DNA of 64,000 bases from Podospora pseudoanserina (GCF_035222485.1 NC_085920.1:4216001-4280000), one strand, 5' to 3'; shown: positions 43,620 to 57,264, counted from the stretch's first letter. Notes: a model not told the origin generated them from the letters alone. Numbers and translations are program-made.

Positions 43620-45073
43620 AGCAACTAGCTTCTGAAGCGGATCGTGGATCATCACGCGTTGAGTGGTGAGCCAGCTCGTCCGGAGAAGCTATCACATCAA
43701 AGTTTTTGAATATAAAAAAAGTTTCAACTGGCAGTTTTTTCATGGGTCTCTGTTTCTTGTCGTTTCTCTCCCCTTATCTTGTGTATATATATTTGTGGCG
43801 ATTTGTTCAAGCGTCCGGTTTCCCCGCCACTGCCAACCGTACATTACCCATCCTTTTTTGGACACAAAGAGACATGAATAGAGCAGCAGAAAAAGCTACA
43901 GTTGGAACACAATCAAGAACGGGTGTCAAGTGTCGAAGTTGCGTGGGGTGTGTTGACGAAGTATTGATAGACTTTTCCTTTGTGGTTTCCTTGTGGGGTC
44001 GGTGGGATAAACATTGCGATATTAAGAGGGGTGGGCTGTGTAGGCCTGCCGGAGTGTGATTTCCTTGTCTCCTCTAATTGTATAAACTTTCACATGTACA
44101 TGTAGTGTTTACCGTCTCTTTTGTCAAGCACCGGAGTAGTAGCCTTTGCATATTTATCCATTGTGTTAACTTTGCTCTATTGATCTTGATTGTGGATGAC
44201 CTAAACTGCACTGTTGTCCAATACCAGATTGTCTTCATGATCATTCAACTAGCTTGCTCCCATTTTCATGATTTGAGTTAGGTATTCCTGTTGCCCTTGA
44301 GGTTTGTTGAGTCCGGATCTTCTAATCACATAGGATTCTCTGATCTCTGACCTCGTATCAACGTTGGTAGACATCGAAGAGATGGTTCATTTCACCTCGT
44401 CCGGCAGCATGTCAGTCCATTCATATCTTCCCTGCTGCCCTTCAGAAGTTGAGTCTCGTATCAACAGTCTATAGCCATCCCCATCATCATATTTTGTGTA
44501 GATTCTTTCTACTATCATCGCCTGTAATAATATTACCTCCAAGCATACAATAGTCCACCCATAGTTTTCCAATCTGTCCTGCAAATATTACTACTAGACG
44601 GCAAAACACAAAGTAGGTAAGAATCAAAGGGTCGTAATGAGCAAAACAGCATAGGTAGCCACCGCAACCAGCAGGTAGAAAACTAGTATCTCACATGGCC
44701 CCATCCCGTAGAAAACAAAAGGGGTAGTAGTAGATACACGCATAGGCTTTCTACAGAAAAGCAGAACAGACAACACAAAGTCGTTAGTCTATGTTTGGAA
44801 ACCGAAAAACTTAAATAACACATCAAGCAGAGCATAGTATGTGTCAAAGACTCACACGCAAACACATCATTTCACCAAACCAAAAAAAAAACCCAATAAA
44901 CACATCGAACCCAAGACTTTTGCTCTGGGGTAATACTCACAAAGCCAACGTCAAACGCCCCATAAAAATGCTCAAATGTCTTTTCTTTGTGTCTCATGTA
45001 AGAACAAGAGAGGGTGAGTGATATATATATGCAAATCGGAAATATGTAAACTTGCGCAATGCATTGTACCATC

Positions 45074-45075
<2 letters not shown>

Positions 45076-45104
<29 letters not shown>
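45076..45104. repeat. (GA)n microsatellite
   Basis: 29 nt of perfect AG/GA alternation downstream of the chitin synthase activator gene. Confidence 0.95.
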
Positions 45105-45106
<2 letters not shown>

Positions 45107-45596
45107 AACGTGGGTATCCAAAACCGCGCTTTCGATGAAGACAACTTTCAAAACGAGACAAGAAGGGAAAAAAATCGAAGCAAAACACAATGATCAACCC
45201 CCCCCTCCCCCCAATGTGCAACAAAAAGAGACAGAAAATATTAAACCACACACTCCCCTCTCCCTCCCCCAATGCGTTCAAAAATACGAAACCCAAAAAC
45301 AACAAAATCGTGCTACAAGAAGCACCCACCCCCTTTTGTCTCCCTCCCGCCCCTTTTTTCACAACAAAAAGCCCTGCCATAGATCAAAACAAAAAAAAGC
45401 CCGTGTGGTGGTGTTCAATTTCCCACACACACGTATTAAGTTCATTAACAACGTCTTCTTCTCCCCCACCCTCTTCCAAACCAACTAAGCCAACAAAATA
45501 TGTATTTCGCCCTCTCTCATACCATTCGTTGACGTCCCTCTTTATCCGTGTGGAGTGTGTGTTGTGTGCAAAGAAATTAAAAAAGTCCAACTCCTT

Positions 45597-45617
45597 TGTG
45601 TGTGTGTGTGTGTGTGT
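45597..45617. repeat. (TG)n microsatellite in the probable 3' UTR of the activator gene
   Basis: About ten TG units, read as CA in the sense transcript, starting about 60 nt after the stop codon of the minus-strand gene. Confidence 0.9.
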
Positions 45618-45678
45618 TTGGTGCGTATGTCCCCGTCATCATACATTTGTACTTTTCTCTCTCGACCTCGAGCCTTTC

Positions 45679-48060
45679 TCACATTACGATACACTCCTTA
45701 TCGTTATCCGCGTGCTTCTTAATCTTACCATTCCGAGGAGGACCAACTTCCATCGGAGTGCCACCAGAGACCGCCGCACGAATGGCGGCCAGGCGCACCT
45801 TTGCGCGCTCGTCGCCCGCATCGGCCGCCTTGACATACCAAACGTTTGCTTCGAGGATATCTCGTCTGCACCCGATGCCCATTTCAGTGAAATAGCCAAC
45901 AGCATACTGCGCTTTTACATAGCCTGGTCATAAAAGTTAGAATACTGGTTATCTCGGAGAGCAGAGAAGTAACATACCAAGCTCTGCCGACCTCCTCGCC
46001 CACTCATAAGCTTCTTCCTCATCCTTTTCCAGGACTGGCTCTGCTCCAACCATATACCAAGCACAGAGACCCATCATGGCAGCCGCGTGCCCCCTTTCCG
46101 CGGCACCCGTGTAAAAATGTACGCTCAAAGCTGGATCCCTAGGACAGCCGAGCTTTCCATGCTCATAAGCGTCTCCCATCCTGAAGTTCGCTTCGGGATG
46201 CCCCAAGTCCGCCGCCTGCGTGAAAAGCTCAGCCGCATAACTTTCGTCCAAGAAGATGTCGTCTCCGTATCCAGTCTCGTAGAGGCAGCCGAGGTGGTAC
46301 GGGGCGGCATTGTAGATGTTGTCAGCAGCCTCAGCCGCCAGCTTCAACCACTTGATGCCTTCCCTGTACCGCTTCTCTCCCAGATCGCCCGACAAGCACG
46401 CTTTGCCCAACCTCGTCATGGCGCCTGGATGCCTCTTGGAAGCAGCTGTGCGGAGAAATTGGACAGCCTTTGCGGGGTCCTTGCGGCAGCCCCAGCCAAA
46501 CTCGTAACACAAGGCGGTGCGGTACGCCGATTCTGCGTGGCCGTGCTTGGCAGCGAGTACAAACAGCGGAAATGCCGAATTGTAGTCCTCCTTCCCCTTG
46601 CTGAACAGACCCGACGCGTAACCATCGGCCAGGTAGTACTGTGCGAAGGGGTAGCCGTTGTTGGACAACTTCTGGAGAATTGCTCGCGCTTCACGAATCA
46701 AGTCGTGTGGTGAGGAAGGTGAAGGCTGCCCATCAGGTGTGCCGACTTTTGGACTCTTGGTCCGTTTCATGTCCTCGAAGTCAATGCCTTCTTCTTGCGC
46801 AGTTGCGATCAAGAAAACAGCAAACGAATAGAGAATGGAATAGTCGTTTGTCTTCTTGACATTTTGCCGGTACATCTCCAGTGTCTTTTGGGCGCTGAGG
46901 AGAGACGCATTGTTTCCGACTGCAGAGCGCAACTGCGAATTGTCAAATGTGATGGGCGCTGGCGCAGGTTGAGGATACGGCACATTGAGCAGTTCGGCAA
47001 AGGAGGAAGGCCTCGTTTCTGGAGATTTCCTCGTAGAATGAGCAGACGGTGCCCGATTTCCACTTCCCAGCAAGCCCGGAGACCGCCCTCGCGCTCCATA
47101 GTCAGAGTACACAGAATACGAAGACTGCGGCCGAGGCAACGAGCTCCTTCTGTAGCCATTCGTCGTCGGCGTCAAGTGGCGGTTGATGGCGGCGCCGGTC
47201 TCGGCAAGATTTGGGTTCGACTGCGCTCTTGGATCTTGCTCAACGTTCATACTCGTCGGTCGTGGGAGAAAGGCCGAATGGTGATAGTGCAGCTGTGGCA
47301 CAGGTTCTGGCGGAGTGGCGGCATCGTCAATGATGGAACTCACAGTTGACGCATCTGCCGAGTTGTCCTGGCAGTCTGACGGGTCGAGGACACCAGATAC
47401 TGAACTTGCGCTCGTCGTCGCCGAGATGTCAGCCGAGTTTGGCTGCTGGGATGTACTGGCAGTCGTGTTCGACTCCCGACTGTTCCGATTCATGCCTTGC
47501 CTCCTCGAAGTATCGCTCAAACTTAGTTCGTCAAAGTCGGCGCCCAAAATATGGCTGTTGCTTGCCTGGCTAGAGATAGCTGGACCGGAAGCCGGTAGAG
47601 ACATCGGCATTTTGGTGCCATTTGTTCTGTTTCGGAGACCCAGCGCACCGGGAGTCGAGCTTTGCTGGAGGCCGTGCTCGTGCACTGGGGTATGCGGTGG
47701 GGGGGTTGGAGCGTCGGGTGTTTTGGGCAAAGCACGGTCGAGGCGGGCGGAGACAGCTGGAGCAGTGGAAGCACCACCGGCGGGTCCGCCTGCGGAAAGA
47801 TGTGTCTCGATGTTGCCCGTCGAGGGCTGGGCCCAATCGTTGGGTTGGAAATTGACTTTGACAGGCGACACAGGCGATTGACGTAACCTCGGCGACTCGG
47901 ACACAGCGGGGACGCCAGGCAACGGCTTTGCATTCTCTCCCCAGTCGTACCGGTCAGCCGGCGACACACTGTGCACTGGTACGGGCTTCCGGCGACTGGG
48001 GCTGCTGGTCGAAGTTGATGGAGCCGCTCGCGGCGAAGAAGAGGTGGTGAGGGCCGCCAT
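45679..48060 (-). CDS. SKT5: SKT5/CHS4-type chitin synthase activator with SEL1 repeats and CaaX box
   Basis: Exon 1 48060-45978, intron 45977-45924 (54 nt, TCTAAC branch site, phase 1), exon 2 45923-45679; 775 aa. The N-terminal 400 or so residues are Ser/Pro-rich and probably disordered. From about residue 445 a series of SEL1 repeats follows (AQYYLADGYASGLFSKG, YRTALCYEFGWGCRKD, YHLGCLYETGYGDD, FRMGDAYEHGKLGCPRD, AMMGLCAWYMVGAEP and one across the splice). The protein ends KECIVM, a CaaX box suited to farnesylation. Yeast Skt5/Chs4, the activator of the class IV enzyme Chs3, also carries SEL1 repeats and is farnesylated. The neighbouring gene is a class IV chitin synthase, which supports the same role here. 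Confidence 0.9.
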
Positions 48061-51000
48061 TATGCCACAATGATGAAGTCGTCGTCGGTCCTGTTGGGAC
48101 CGATGGCTTTGCTTTCTTTCCCCACGAGCTCCTTGTTTTGCCGTTGCTCTTTGGATGGCGCCGGTTCCCAGTGAGTGGTAAGGGTAGGCTTTCGAGATGG
48201 CGGACGTTCAAACGGTCAAGTTGCAGACGGGTGCAGGTTGGCTAGACAGAACGGGAACTGATGAGCAGGTGGACTGATATATATGCTGGTGAGGGATGCG
48301 GGACAGTAACGAGTGATAGCGACAGACAGAAAACAGCGAAGGTGTGTCGTTTTAAAAAAGGAACTTTGTTGGAGGGGGGTCTCAGCGAGCGTTGGGATGA
48401 TGAAGCCGGAAGCGAACGACTGGATCCAAAGAAGGGAATTAAGTCTATTCAGCAGAAGCCTTGGTATGGATTCAGGGACTGAGGGAGATCAGCAGTAAAA
48501 GGCGGCCCCAAATGGCGGACTATGGGTGGCTCTGCAGGCCCGACAGACGCTGTGCGTCCTTCCCCCAGTCACCCCTGTCATAACTGCAGCCGGACATAAA
48601 CCCACCGTTCATCAAAACGCGAGGTTGGAAGACCTCAGTCCAAGTTAACTGCAAGCGTCTCCGTTTGAGTCAACTCGACGAATACTCCAGAACCTTTCAT
48701 CTAAGATCTGGCCTGCCACGCCTGCTCAGACACTCATCATCGGGCGGCTGAGGTCAACGAGCATTCCTCGCAATCCTCAGACGGCAAGCACCGCGCATCT
48801 GCATCTGCATGCCTCACTCGACGTCTAGGCCCAGCCACTGGACTTCTCCCGCCACCCCTCCAGCCTCGTCACGCAAATCCATGGGAGAGGGGTGTCAACA
48901 GTCAGCGACGCAACCGGTCCCAGCGTTCGCACAAGCGAAAAGCCATCCAAGCCATTGTGTCTTGCCCTCTGCCGCCAGCACCGAAAACTTGGAAACCTGT
49001 ACCATATCCGAGCAGGGTATATGAATAGCAACCCGCAGTCTCATACACGGACAACTTCATGTGCTGCGCCATATTCCCCCCCGAACTGAAATGCCGCTGT
49101 TTCTATTGAAGAGTGGGCTGCTCCTAAAGCCAAGCCTTGGGATTCTCAACTAGTATTCTCCCGCATTACCAGCTTACTTCTGGGGCTTGATACGATGCGT
49201 GATTTGTTGAGACACTGAGGGGCAAGTTGAAATACGGCAGCGTCAAAGACCCCTATTTCTCCGCCGGGATCGTACCTCGGACGCAGAGCCAACGAGACCA
49301 AGCCGGGCCTCCTCCGAAAGGTCCACTGACGCCTCAAAACGCAGGGTCCTCAGCGTGGCACAATATAGCGTAGGTGGTTGGCTGGAATGTTGATTTTGAA
49401 GAAGAAACAAGCCGCTCGCCGCAAATGCGTCATCCTCGACGTAGGAAACAGTTGGCTTGGCATGTTGATAGATGCAAATACTTGATATCCCCTCGGTCTG
49501 GCTATAATTCTATGATATAAGACATTCCGGTAGTTCGAAGCCCGCAAGGACCTTGGCCTCAACTCCCTGTGACTTCATCGCCCTTCTCAACTCCCAAGGG
49601 CAGACCGACCAGAAAGCAATACGGAAGCAGGGCCTGCTGTCTTGGTCAGTACCTATGCCGCTCGTGTTTCTACCTATGGATGCTGACGTTTTCCAAGCAC
49701 TATCCAGGAAATTCCGGAATATTGTTGGCCAAACCTCGAAGATCTCACTGCTCATAGCCGACTTTTGCAGTGTTTTTCTTTTTTTTTTGAGAGCCTGCCG
49801 TAAGGCTGGGTCGATTTATACTACGGTCCTTGGCATGGATGCACCGCATCAGGCGCTCGACATCTCTTGCGCGGCAGTGGTGATCGCCGGCGGTTCCACA
49901 ACATGGTGGTCCACCGAGGACGAACCGGACAGCCGGACAAGTTGTTTGCTCGCTGTAGCACTTTGACGGTATCACCAATACGGCTGGAGGAAGACGCCCG
50001 CCATACGAGCTACACCGACTCTCTTCTTTTTAAACGCTGCCAGCGGCGATTTTACACAGTAGAAAAGTTCATTCTCTTCAACCCCGCAGATGGGCCCGAG
50101 TATGACATGTGAGCATCTTTTGGTTTAGAATGTAACTCTGCACAGTCGATACGAAGTTGCAAGTGTCAAGTGTGGATTATTGGACAGGCTTCCCCGGATT
50201 TACCGCGAAAATAATCATCTCTACCAGTATCGACCGGCATGGGCAACAAGGGCTAACGACCGCCTCCTTTCTTTCGTTCTTGAGAAATTCTCGCCATCGG
50301 AATGCGGAGAGAACGCCCGTTGCTTGTTTCTACAGACACCATCGGACAAACCGAGTAACCGGGAAACGGCTAGGGGGACAGGATTGTCGGAGACATATAC
50401 GTCGGTTGTACTCCAGTTGTAAGTTGTCGCAGATATATCGCGATGACGCCCATTCCATATCGTAACTTATGGCTTCTTCTTTCCTGGTTCATAGGAGACT
50501 TCTCAAAACCTGATATAGCCTCGTGATCTGAAACCTGGAAGCGGCAGCAAAACCTGGACGCGGGGGGATTGATCCCGGGAAAAGACTGCTCCTGCATCAC
50601 ACCCAGACCTAGATAAGCATGAAGAAGGCCACAGAACAGCAGAGCTCGACTTCCAGACTTCAAGCTGCTCCCGCCTTGGCCCGGTATCGTCGATGGAGGG
50701 GACGTCTCATGGGAAATAGTGCCAGAGGTTGTGTTTGGCTCACTGTACTTTTACCCCGCGTGTCTCTAACTCGAGGTTGGAGCGGAGCGTTCCGTGAACA
50801 GCCACCAGCCACCAGCCACCGGTCACTAGGTACCGACCACCGACCACCGGCATTCATGGCATCAACACCAAGTAAAATCATTGCAAGGAGAATTGTTGCT
50901 TTCGGTAGAGCTTCGCATGATGGTCGCAAGAGGGTAAGTGGCTGCATGGCATCGCATTCTTCAACATGCACGCTGTCGAGGGGCAGGCACAGGCTTAGAT

Positions 51001-51167
51001 GCTGCTGATGTCAACCAAGGGTTTATTTTAGTGCGACACCACGCGGGCTTGATTGGTTGATAAGATAATGTGGGGCACATGGGCTTGGCGCCGCCTCTGG
51101 TGCAATCAAACGTTAAAGTTGCCAAAAATGCCAACACGAGAGCCTCCCTCCGAAGCCTAGCAGAGAC

Positions 51168-51197
51168 AAACAACAACAACAACAACAACAACAACAA
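51168..51197. repeat. (AAC)n microsatellite
   Basis: About ten AAC units, about 1.3 kb upstream of the chitin synthase start codon. Confidence 0.95.
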
Positions 51198-51734
51198 AGC
51201 AGGTTCTTGGATGTTGACGACTTTCTTGATTCTGTGACAAGTCTGCTTCCATGGCAACCCCCAGTTCGAGCACCATCCTCAACAAGATACACAGTTGTAC
51301 ACTATGCACAAATAATAGAATCCTGTTGTGATGACTGCGCCTGTATCCGTAACCTCTCGGGCAGCTTACTGATTCCATCTTGATCGCGACTAGTCCCCCT
51401 TTCATCTGGCAGAAGCGTGAGTTGAGGGTTCGTGCAATTTCCACTGGTCCCTCTGTCAGCGGGACATATGCATTATGCTAGTATAACCCTACCCCTCGAC
51501 GATCTAAATTCCCCGCGTGCCTCAGCGCAGCAAGGGCCAGCCAAGGGCAGCCACAGTGAGAAAACATACGAGGTTTGTTGGAATGCACGGTGCCGGGCAC
51601 TCCCCTTGCCTGAAAGTGCAAGCAAAAGGAAATCAATCGCGACTCCCGATTCTCTTCCAGTTTCTCGTCAAGCCCTCAGAAGGCCCGCCTCACCTTTCGT
51701 CTTTCGTTTGGCTCTGTCGCTTGTTTTGGTTGCT

Positions 51735-51762
51735 CAACCGCCAACCGCCAACCGCCAACCGC
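51735..51762. repeat. Four tandem copies of a 7-mer (CAACCGC)
   Basis: Perfect fourfold array upstream of the chitin synthase gene. Confidence 0.9.
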
Positions 51763-52269
51763 CATAAAGTCCGAGAGCTGCAGGGCCCAGCATCCAATTG
51801 CCTGCCATCCGATCCGCCTGCGTCGAATCTCCCACTTGCCAAAGATCGATCCGACGAGCTTTCGAAACGCCCGGTATTGGCGTGGGTTGTTTATCCTGCC
51901 GTTGTCCTGCCGTTTGAAACCCCAGCTGGATTCTACCGGACCGTCGTCGAGAGCTCTTCGTGCCTGTGTCCGTCTCTTTTAAGGGGGCCCCCTTTCCAAC
52001 CGCCTTGGGAAGCTTAGGGGAGCAACAAGTCTGCGCCGCTTCCATCTTTTTACGGACCTCTTCCAACCTTGCTGCTGTTTATTTCTTGGCATCCCGGGCA
52101 GTGGATTTTTGGTGGCCAGCTGGCGCCCGCCATCTCCGTCTCCTGAGAAACCCAGCGCGTCCCCGCCCGCTGCAGTCGCAAGCAGTGGACACTGGCCAGA
52201 AGCTGGGCCGCCAATATAACCAAAATCCTGCCAGGCTCAGCCTCCCGTTTTTTTGACAACAAGTCTTGT

Positions 52270-52511
52270 GTAAGTTGTTTTCAATCGCAATGCAAGCACT
52301 TTTTGCAGTCCTGATCTCGAACGACATCGGGTTGTAATTTGTTGGCCTCCTCGACATTCGTCCCATTGTCCACAAGCTGCAAGTCCGTCCCCCGACGCGC
52401 TGGACAGTAGAACCCTTCCTGCATAGGGTGAAGTCCCCCGTCTGATCGCGCGTGCGGTTCGCGAGTCCACAATGATGGAATGCTTTGCTAACATTACTTT
52501 GCGCTTACCAG
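52270..52511 (+). other. Probable intron in the 5' leader of the chitin synthase gene
   Basis: GTAAGT at 52270, GCTAAC branch site near 52488 and a TTACCAG acceptor ending at 52511, only 4 nt before the start codon. Position and signals fit a 242 nt leader intron; a transcript is needed to confirm it. Confidence 0.5.
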
Positions 52512-52515
52512 GACC

Positions 52516-55500
52516 ATGTCCCTCCCCGAACGGCCGGGCGCGAAGCCCTCTTATGAGGAGCGTCACAGCTACCGGCACACGCCCTCGCGGCGCCAACGGC
52601 CGGCAGACATCGAGGCCGGGTACGTCCCGGTCGCCGGCCAGTCACACCATCAACGTGGGCCATCAGCCTCCTCCTTCGCCGAGACTATACAGTCTCCTAA
52701 TACAGAAATAGAGAGAACCCCGTTATCGCCGACTGGCGATGCGCCACCTGCCCCCGAGTCTCCCTTTCAACGCAAACGCAGTCTTATCCGACCCGAACGA
52801 AACAGAATAGGCAAAGACCACCCAAACTACCACTACCGCAAACATGCCGCCAACATGGCTACCCTACCGTCCTCGACCGGCAACGATCCAATCGCCGAAG
52901 ACTTGGAGGGAACCACCGACCTGTCCAACACTGGTTCCAGGAACGAGGAGACGCCGTCAGACGAATCGCCGCCGAGAAAGAAAAGGAACTCGAAACACCA
53001 CCGCGATGCAGATGCGGAAAAGACGACCCGATCAAGACGGAGGTCGAGTGGGGCGAGGCACGGCAAAATCACCAAGGACGGCAAGGGAAACAAGAAGAAG
53101 AAGCATGTGGAGCAGATGAGTCCACCAAGTCTTTGGAACATCTACTGCGCCATCATCACGTTCTGGTGCCCAGGTTTTATTCTGAAGTGCTTCGGGATGC
53201 CGGCTAAGGCCCAGCAGAGGGCTTGGAGGGAGAAGATGGGACTGATCAGCATCATCTTGTTTATTATGGGGGTTGTCGGTTTTCTCACCTTCGGCTTTAC
53301 GCAGGTTGTCTGTGGCAAACCACCTCTCCGCTTGCGCGTGAACGAAGTTGGCGCGGGCTACATGATTTTCCACGGCTCCGCCTACGACCTTGCATCCTCC
53401 CACCACCCTCCCGCCGAGGGCATTCCCCGCCGTCTTGATGGAAATGGCGCCAACGTCCTCTTCGATCTCCCCGAGAAGCACGGCGGAAAAGATGGCAGCT
53501 TCTTGTTTCAAAACGTCAATGGAAAATGCAAAGGGCTGATTAACCCCGCCCCTGGGTCTGACGTCCCTGTTGATGATGGCAATTTAGGCTGGTATTTCCC
53601 CTGCACGACTTTCAACCAGGATGGATCATCAAAGCCGAATACGACGATTCCGTATTATCTCGGCTACGCCTGCCACACCACCGCTCGCTCGAGAGATGAT
53701 TTCTACCTGAAGCTGTCCGGTGCCGCCGATGTGTACTTTACCTGGGACGATATCAAGAATAGCTCTCGCAATCTTGTTGTCTACTCTGGCAATGTACTGG
53801 ATCTGGATCTGCTCAACTGGTTCAACGATACACAGGTCACCTATCCTGACCGCTTCAAGGAGCTCAGAAACCGTGATTCGGCTGCAAACAAGGCGATTCG
53901 GGGCCGCGATATCACCCGTGCTTTCCAGTCGTCCGGTGACAAGCGGAATGCCGAATGTTTCGAGGAGCTCATCAAGGTCGGAACAGTCGATACGGACACT
54001 GTTGGATGCATCGCGTCCAAGGTTGTTCTGTATTGTTCGCTCGTGCTGATTCTTTCGGTTGTTCTCGCAAGGTTCGTTCTTGCTATTATTTTCCAGTGGT
54101 TTATAAGCAAAACCTACGGTGCGAGCAAGACCTCACAATCATCCGACCCCCGCAAACGGCAGCAACAGATCGAGGACTGGACGGAGGACATCTATCGGGC
54201 TCCACCGCGGTTCCCCGGCGAGGCTGGAAGCAGTGTTAACGGCTCTTCCGACCGTCAGAGCAAACGCAGCAGCACCTTCTTGCCTACTACCTCTCGTTTC
54301 TCAGCTGTGTATAGCGTAGACCGTTCCCAGCGCAAGTCCTCGGTCCCAACAACCATGGGAGTGCAGAGTGCCGCGGGTCAGCTCCTCAGCCCGAACGCTG
54401 TGTACCGGCATGGTAACGACAGCCGGTCCAGCTTCCTGAAATCCGACCCCTACACGTCTAACGGCACTCCCAGCGACCAAGGCTTTGGCCCTGGTGGGTT
54501 CAAGGAAGGATTCATTCACGAGCGTGTGGTTGCTCAACCGCCGTCCGACTGGATGCCCAATGGTTTCCCGCTCGCTCATGCGATCTGCTTGGTTACAGCC
54601 TATTCGGAGGGTGAACTTGGTATCCGCACAACTTTGGACTCGATCGCCATGACTGATTATCCCAACAGCCACAAGGTGATTCTCGTTATTTGCGACGGTA
54701 TCATCAAGGGCAAGGGTGAACAATACTCGACTCCCGAGATCGTTTTGCGCATGATGAAAGACGAGGTCATCCCTCCTGATCAGGTCCAAGCCTTTTCCTA
54801 CGTGGCGGTAGCCAGCGGCGCCAAGCGACACAATATGGCCAAGATCTATGCTGGATTCTACGACTATGGCGCCGATTCCATCATCCCTACCGAGAAGCAA
54901 CAGCGTGTCCCCATGATGGTCGTGGTCAAGTGCGGCACCCCTGACGAAGCCGTGAAGTCAAAGCCTGGTAATCGCGGCAAGCGGGACAGTCAGATCATCC
55001 TGATGTCCTTCCTCCAAAAGGTTATGTTCGATGAGCGTATGACGGAACTGGAGTACGAGATGTTCAACGGCTTGTGGAGGGTCACGGGCATCTCTCCTGA
55101 TTTCTACGAGATCGTTCTGATGGTGGACGCCGATACCAAGGTTTTCCCCGACAGTCTCACCCACATGATTTCTGCCATGGTCAAGGATCCCGATATCATG
55201 GGCTTGTGCGGTGAAACCAAGATTGCCAACAAGCGAGCAAGCTGGGTATCGGCCATCCAGGTTTTCGAGTACTTTATTTCGCATCATCTCGCCAAGTCAT
55301 TTGAATCGGTCTTTGGTGGTGTCACCTGTCTTCCCGGTTGTTTCTGCATGTACCGCATCAAGGCTCCCAAGGGAGCTCAAAACTACTGGGTTCCCATCCT
55401 GGCCAACCCTGACGTCGTTGAGCACTACTCGGAGAACGTCGTGGATACGCTTCACAAGAAGAACCTTCTGCTGCTTGGTGAAGATCGTTACCTCTCCACG

Positions 55501-56264
55501 CTCATGCTGCGCACCTTCCCCAAGCGCAAGCAAGTCTTCGTCCCCCAGGCTGTCTGCAAAACTACGGTTCCTGATGAGTTCATGGTCCTGCTTTCTCAAC
55601 GTCGTCGCTGGATCAACTCGACCATTCACAACCTGATGGAACTTGTTCTTGTCAGAGATTTGTGTGGAACATTCTGCTTCAGTATGCAGTTTGTCGTCTT
55701 CATCGAACTCATCGGTACTCTTGTGCTGCCTGCCGCCATTGCCTTTACCTTCTATGTTGGTAAGTTGATCATAAGTACCTCTCTCCTATGGTTTATGCTG
55801 CATGCTAATGTCGTTGCTCAGTTATCATCTCGATCGTCAACTCGCCACCTCAGATTATTCCCCTCATTCTTCTTGGTCTCATTCTCGGCTTACCAGCTAT
55901 TCTCATCGTCGTGACAGCCCATAGCTGGTCCTATGTCGTCTGGATGATCATCTATCTCTTCTCACTCCCCATCTGGAACTTTGTACTCCCGACATACGCA
56001 TTCTGGAAGTTTGACGACTTCTCGTGGGGTGACACTCGAAAGACGGCTGGCGAAAAGACGAAGAAGGCTGGCATCGAGTATGAGGGCGAGTTCGACAGCA
56101 GCAAGATCACCATGAAGAGGTGGGCCGAGTTTGAGCGCGACCGCAGAATCAGAGCCAACTATTGGGCATCAAGCGAGAACATTGCCGGCGGTAGCCAACA
56201 ACAACCGCTGCAGGGGCATCCACACGGGCATGGGCCATATGACGACTACTATTCGGACGTGTAA
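52516..56264 (+). CDS. chs-4: Class IV chitin synthase (Chs3/CHS-4 type)
   Basis: Exon 1 52516-55759, intron 55760-55821 (62 nt, GTAAGT donor, phase 1), exon 2 55822-56264; 1228 aa. The enzyme polymerises UDP-GlcNAc into chitin across the plasma membrane. Layout: a charged cytosolic N-terminus of about 200 residues; two membrane helices at about 206-228 and 241-265; a cytochrome-b5-like segment; a helix at about 496-530; then the GT2 domain with [23 protein letters not shown] and the product-binding QRRRW (residues 1028-1032); and a C-terminal membrane bundle rebuilt across the splice ([14 protein letters not shown]). No myosin domain is present, which excludes classes V and [14 protein letters not shown] is typical of the class. 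It is head to head with its putative activator gene. Confidence 0.95.
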
Positions 56265-57264
56265 AAAAAACTACGGTTATGGCTTTTCTACCAGAGGTGT
56301 CGATTGTTGTTTGGACATGATTTTCATTTTCAGCGAAAAGAAGACTATTGATTTATAAAAGACGACTGCGATTGTTTGGCGGTTCGTCGGAGCAGCGTGA
56401 TGGGGGGCTGTGTGATTTGCTTCTTTTTTGTTTGTGTATGGATGGGATTGGAGAGGAGAGCCCGATTGGGGAGGCTTGGTGTCAATTTTTGTGTGCTGTT
56501 TTCCCTATTGATTGAACCCTAAACCCCTAATCATCATCAACTGGAATTCATCACACTACTTTTTTCACCATTTTTTTTCTCTTTTCCTTTTCACGCTTTC
56601 CTTTGTATTGTCCCATGATATCCAGTTATTGGAGATGGGGGATATATACGGCGGTTCTTTTTGTCTTTTCTTTAACAAGAGGAGGCTTTAAAGATATCTA
56701 GTGGTTACGTCGTATGCTTTGAATGGCTTTTTCCAATTTTTTTTTTGGGGGGGCGGGGGGTTGTGATGACTGGGGAGAGAGACGGAGAGGAGAGTTTACA
56801 AGTTTGGGTGAGTGTTTTGTATATAGGAAGTTCGAGAGGGAAGGGGGGGCTGTATCATGATGACGGCTTACTTTCTTTTTTAGTAAAAGGAGAGAGGCCC
56901 TTATAATTTAGAAGTTATATATCGAGGTTTTGTACCGGCTGGATGAGAGTGATTATTATGATGAATGTATGTGGATCATGTTTTTTCTTGCTCTTTGGGA
57001 ATGAGAGAGCATTCATGAGAATATGAAAGGCAACCAACCAACCGTCAAGAGTTCGACAAATCTACTAGGGGGCACACAGCAGACATACATGACTTTCTTC
57101 CTCCACACACACACACACCAACCTCGGTATGATCTTCTACCGACATCAACCTCGGTGAAGCAGAATTCCTTTTTTCTTGTTAAATATGGGTTGTGGTGTG
57201 TTATTGGGTGAAATCCTTCCCCGTGGCGGAGGGGCAGTCATTACGGGCTTTTCATGTTAGACGG

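Larger units (their letters stand above)
43620..45678. other. Convergent intergenic region of about 2 kb with microsatellites
   Basis: Lies between two gene 3' ends. It contains (GA)n at 45076-45104, (TG)n at 45597-45617 and many homopolymer runs. A 65-codon minus-strand frame at 44387-44584 has a protein-like composition and could be a fragment of a decayed gene, but no family was recognised. Confidence 0.35.
48061..52269. promoter_or_regulatory. Divergent intergenic region between the chitin synthase activator and chitin synthase genes
   Basis: About 4.2 kb, with the two genes pointing outward. It holds an AAC microsatellite, a fourfold CAACCGC repeat and a CCACCAGC-type imperfect repeat near 50800-50850. 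No coding frame is convincing. Regulatory sites for both genes are expected here, but none can be named. Confidence 0.4.

Noticed and set aside
56513-56530. GAACCCTAAACCCCTAA as a telomere-like site
   Set aside because: Unit spacing and C number are irregular, so it is not a true TTAGGG repeat; probably 3' UTR sequence.
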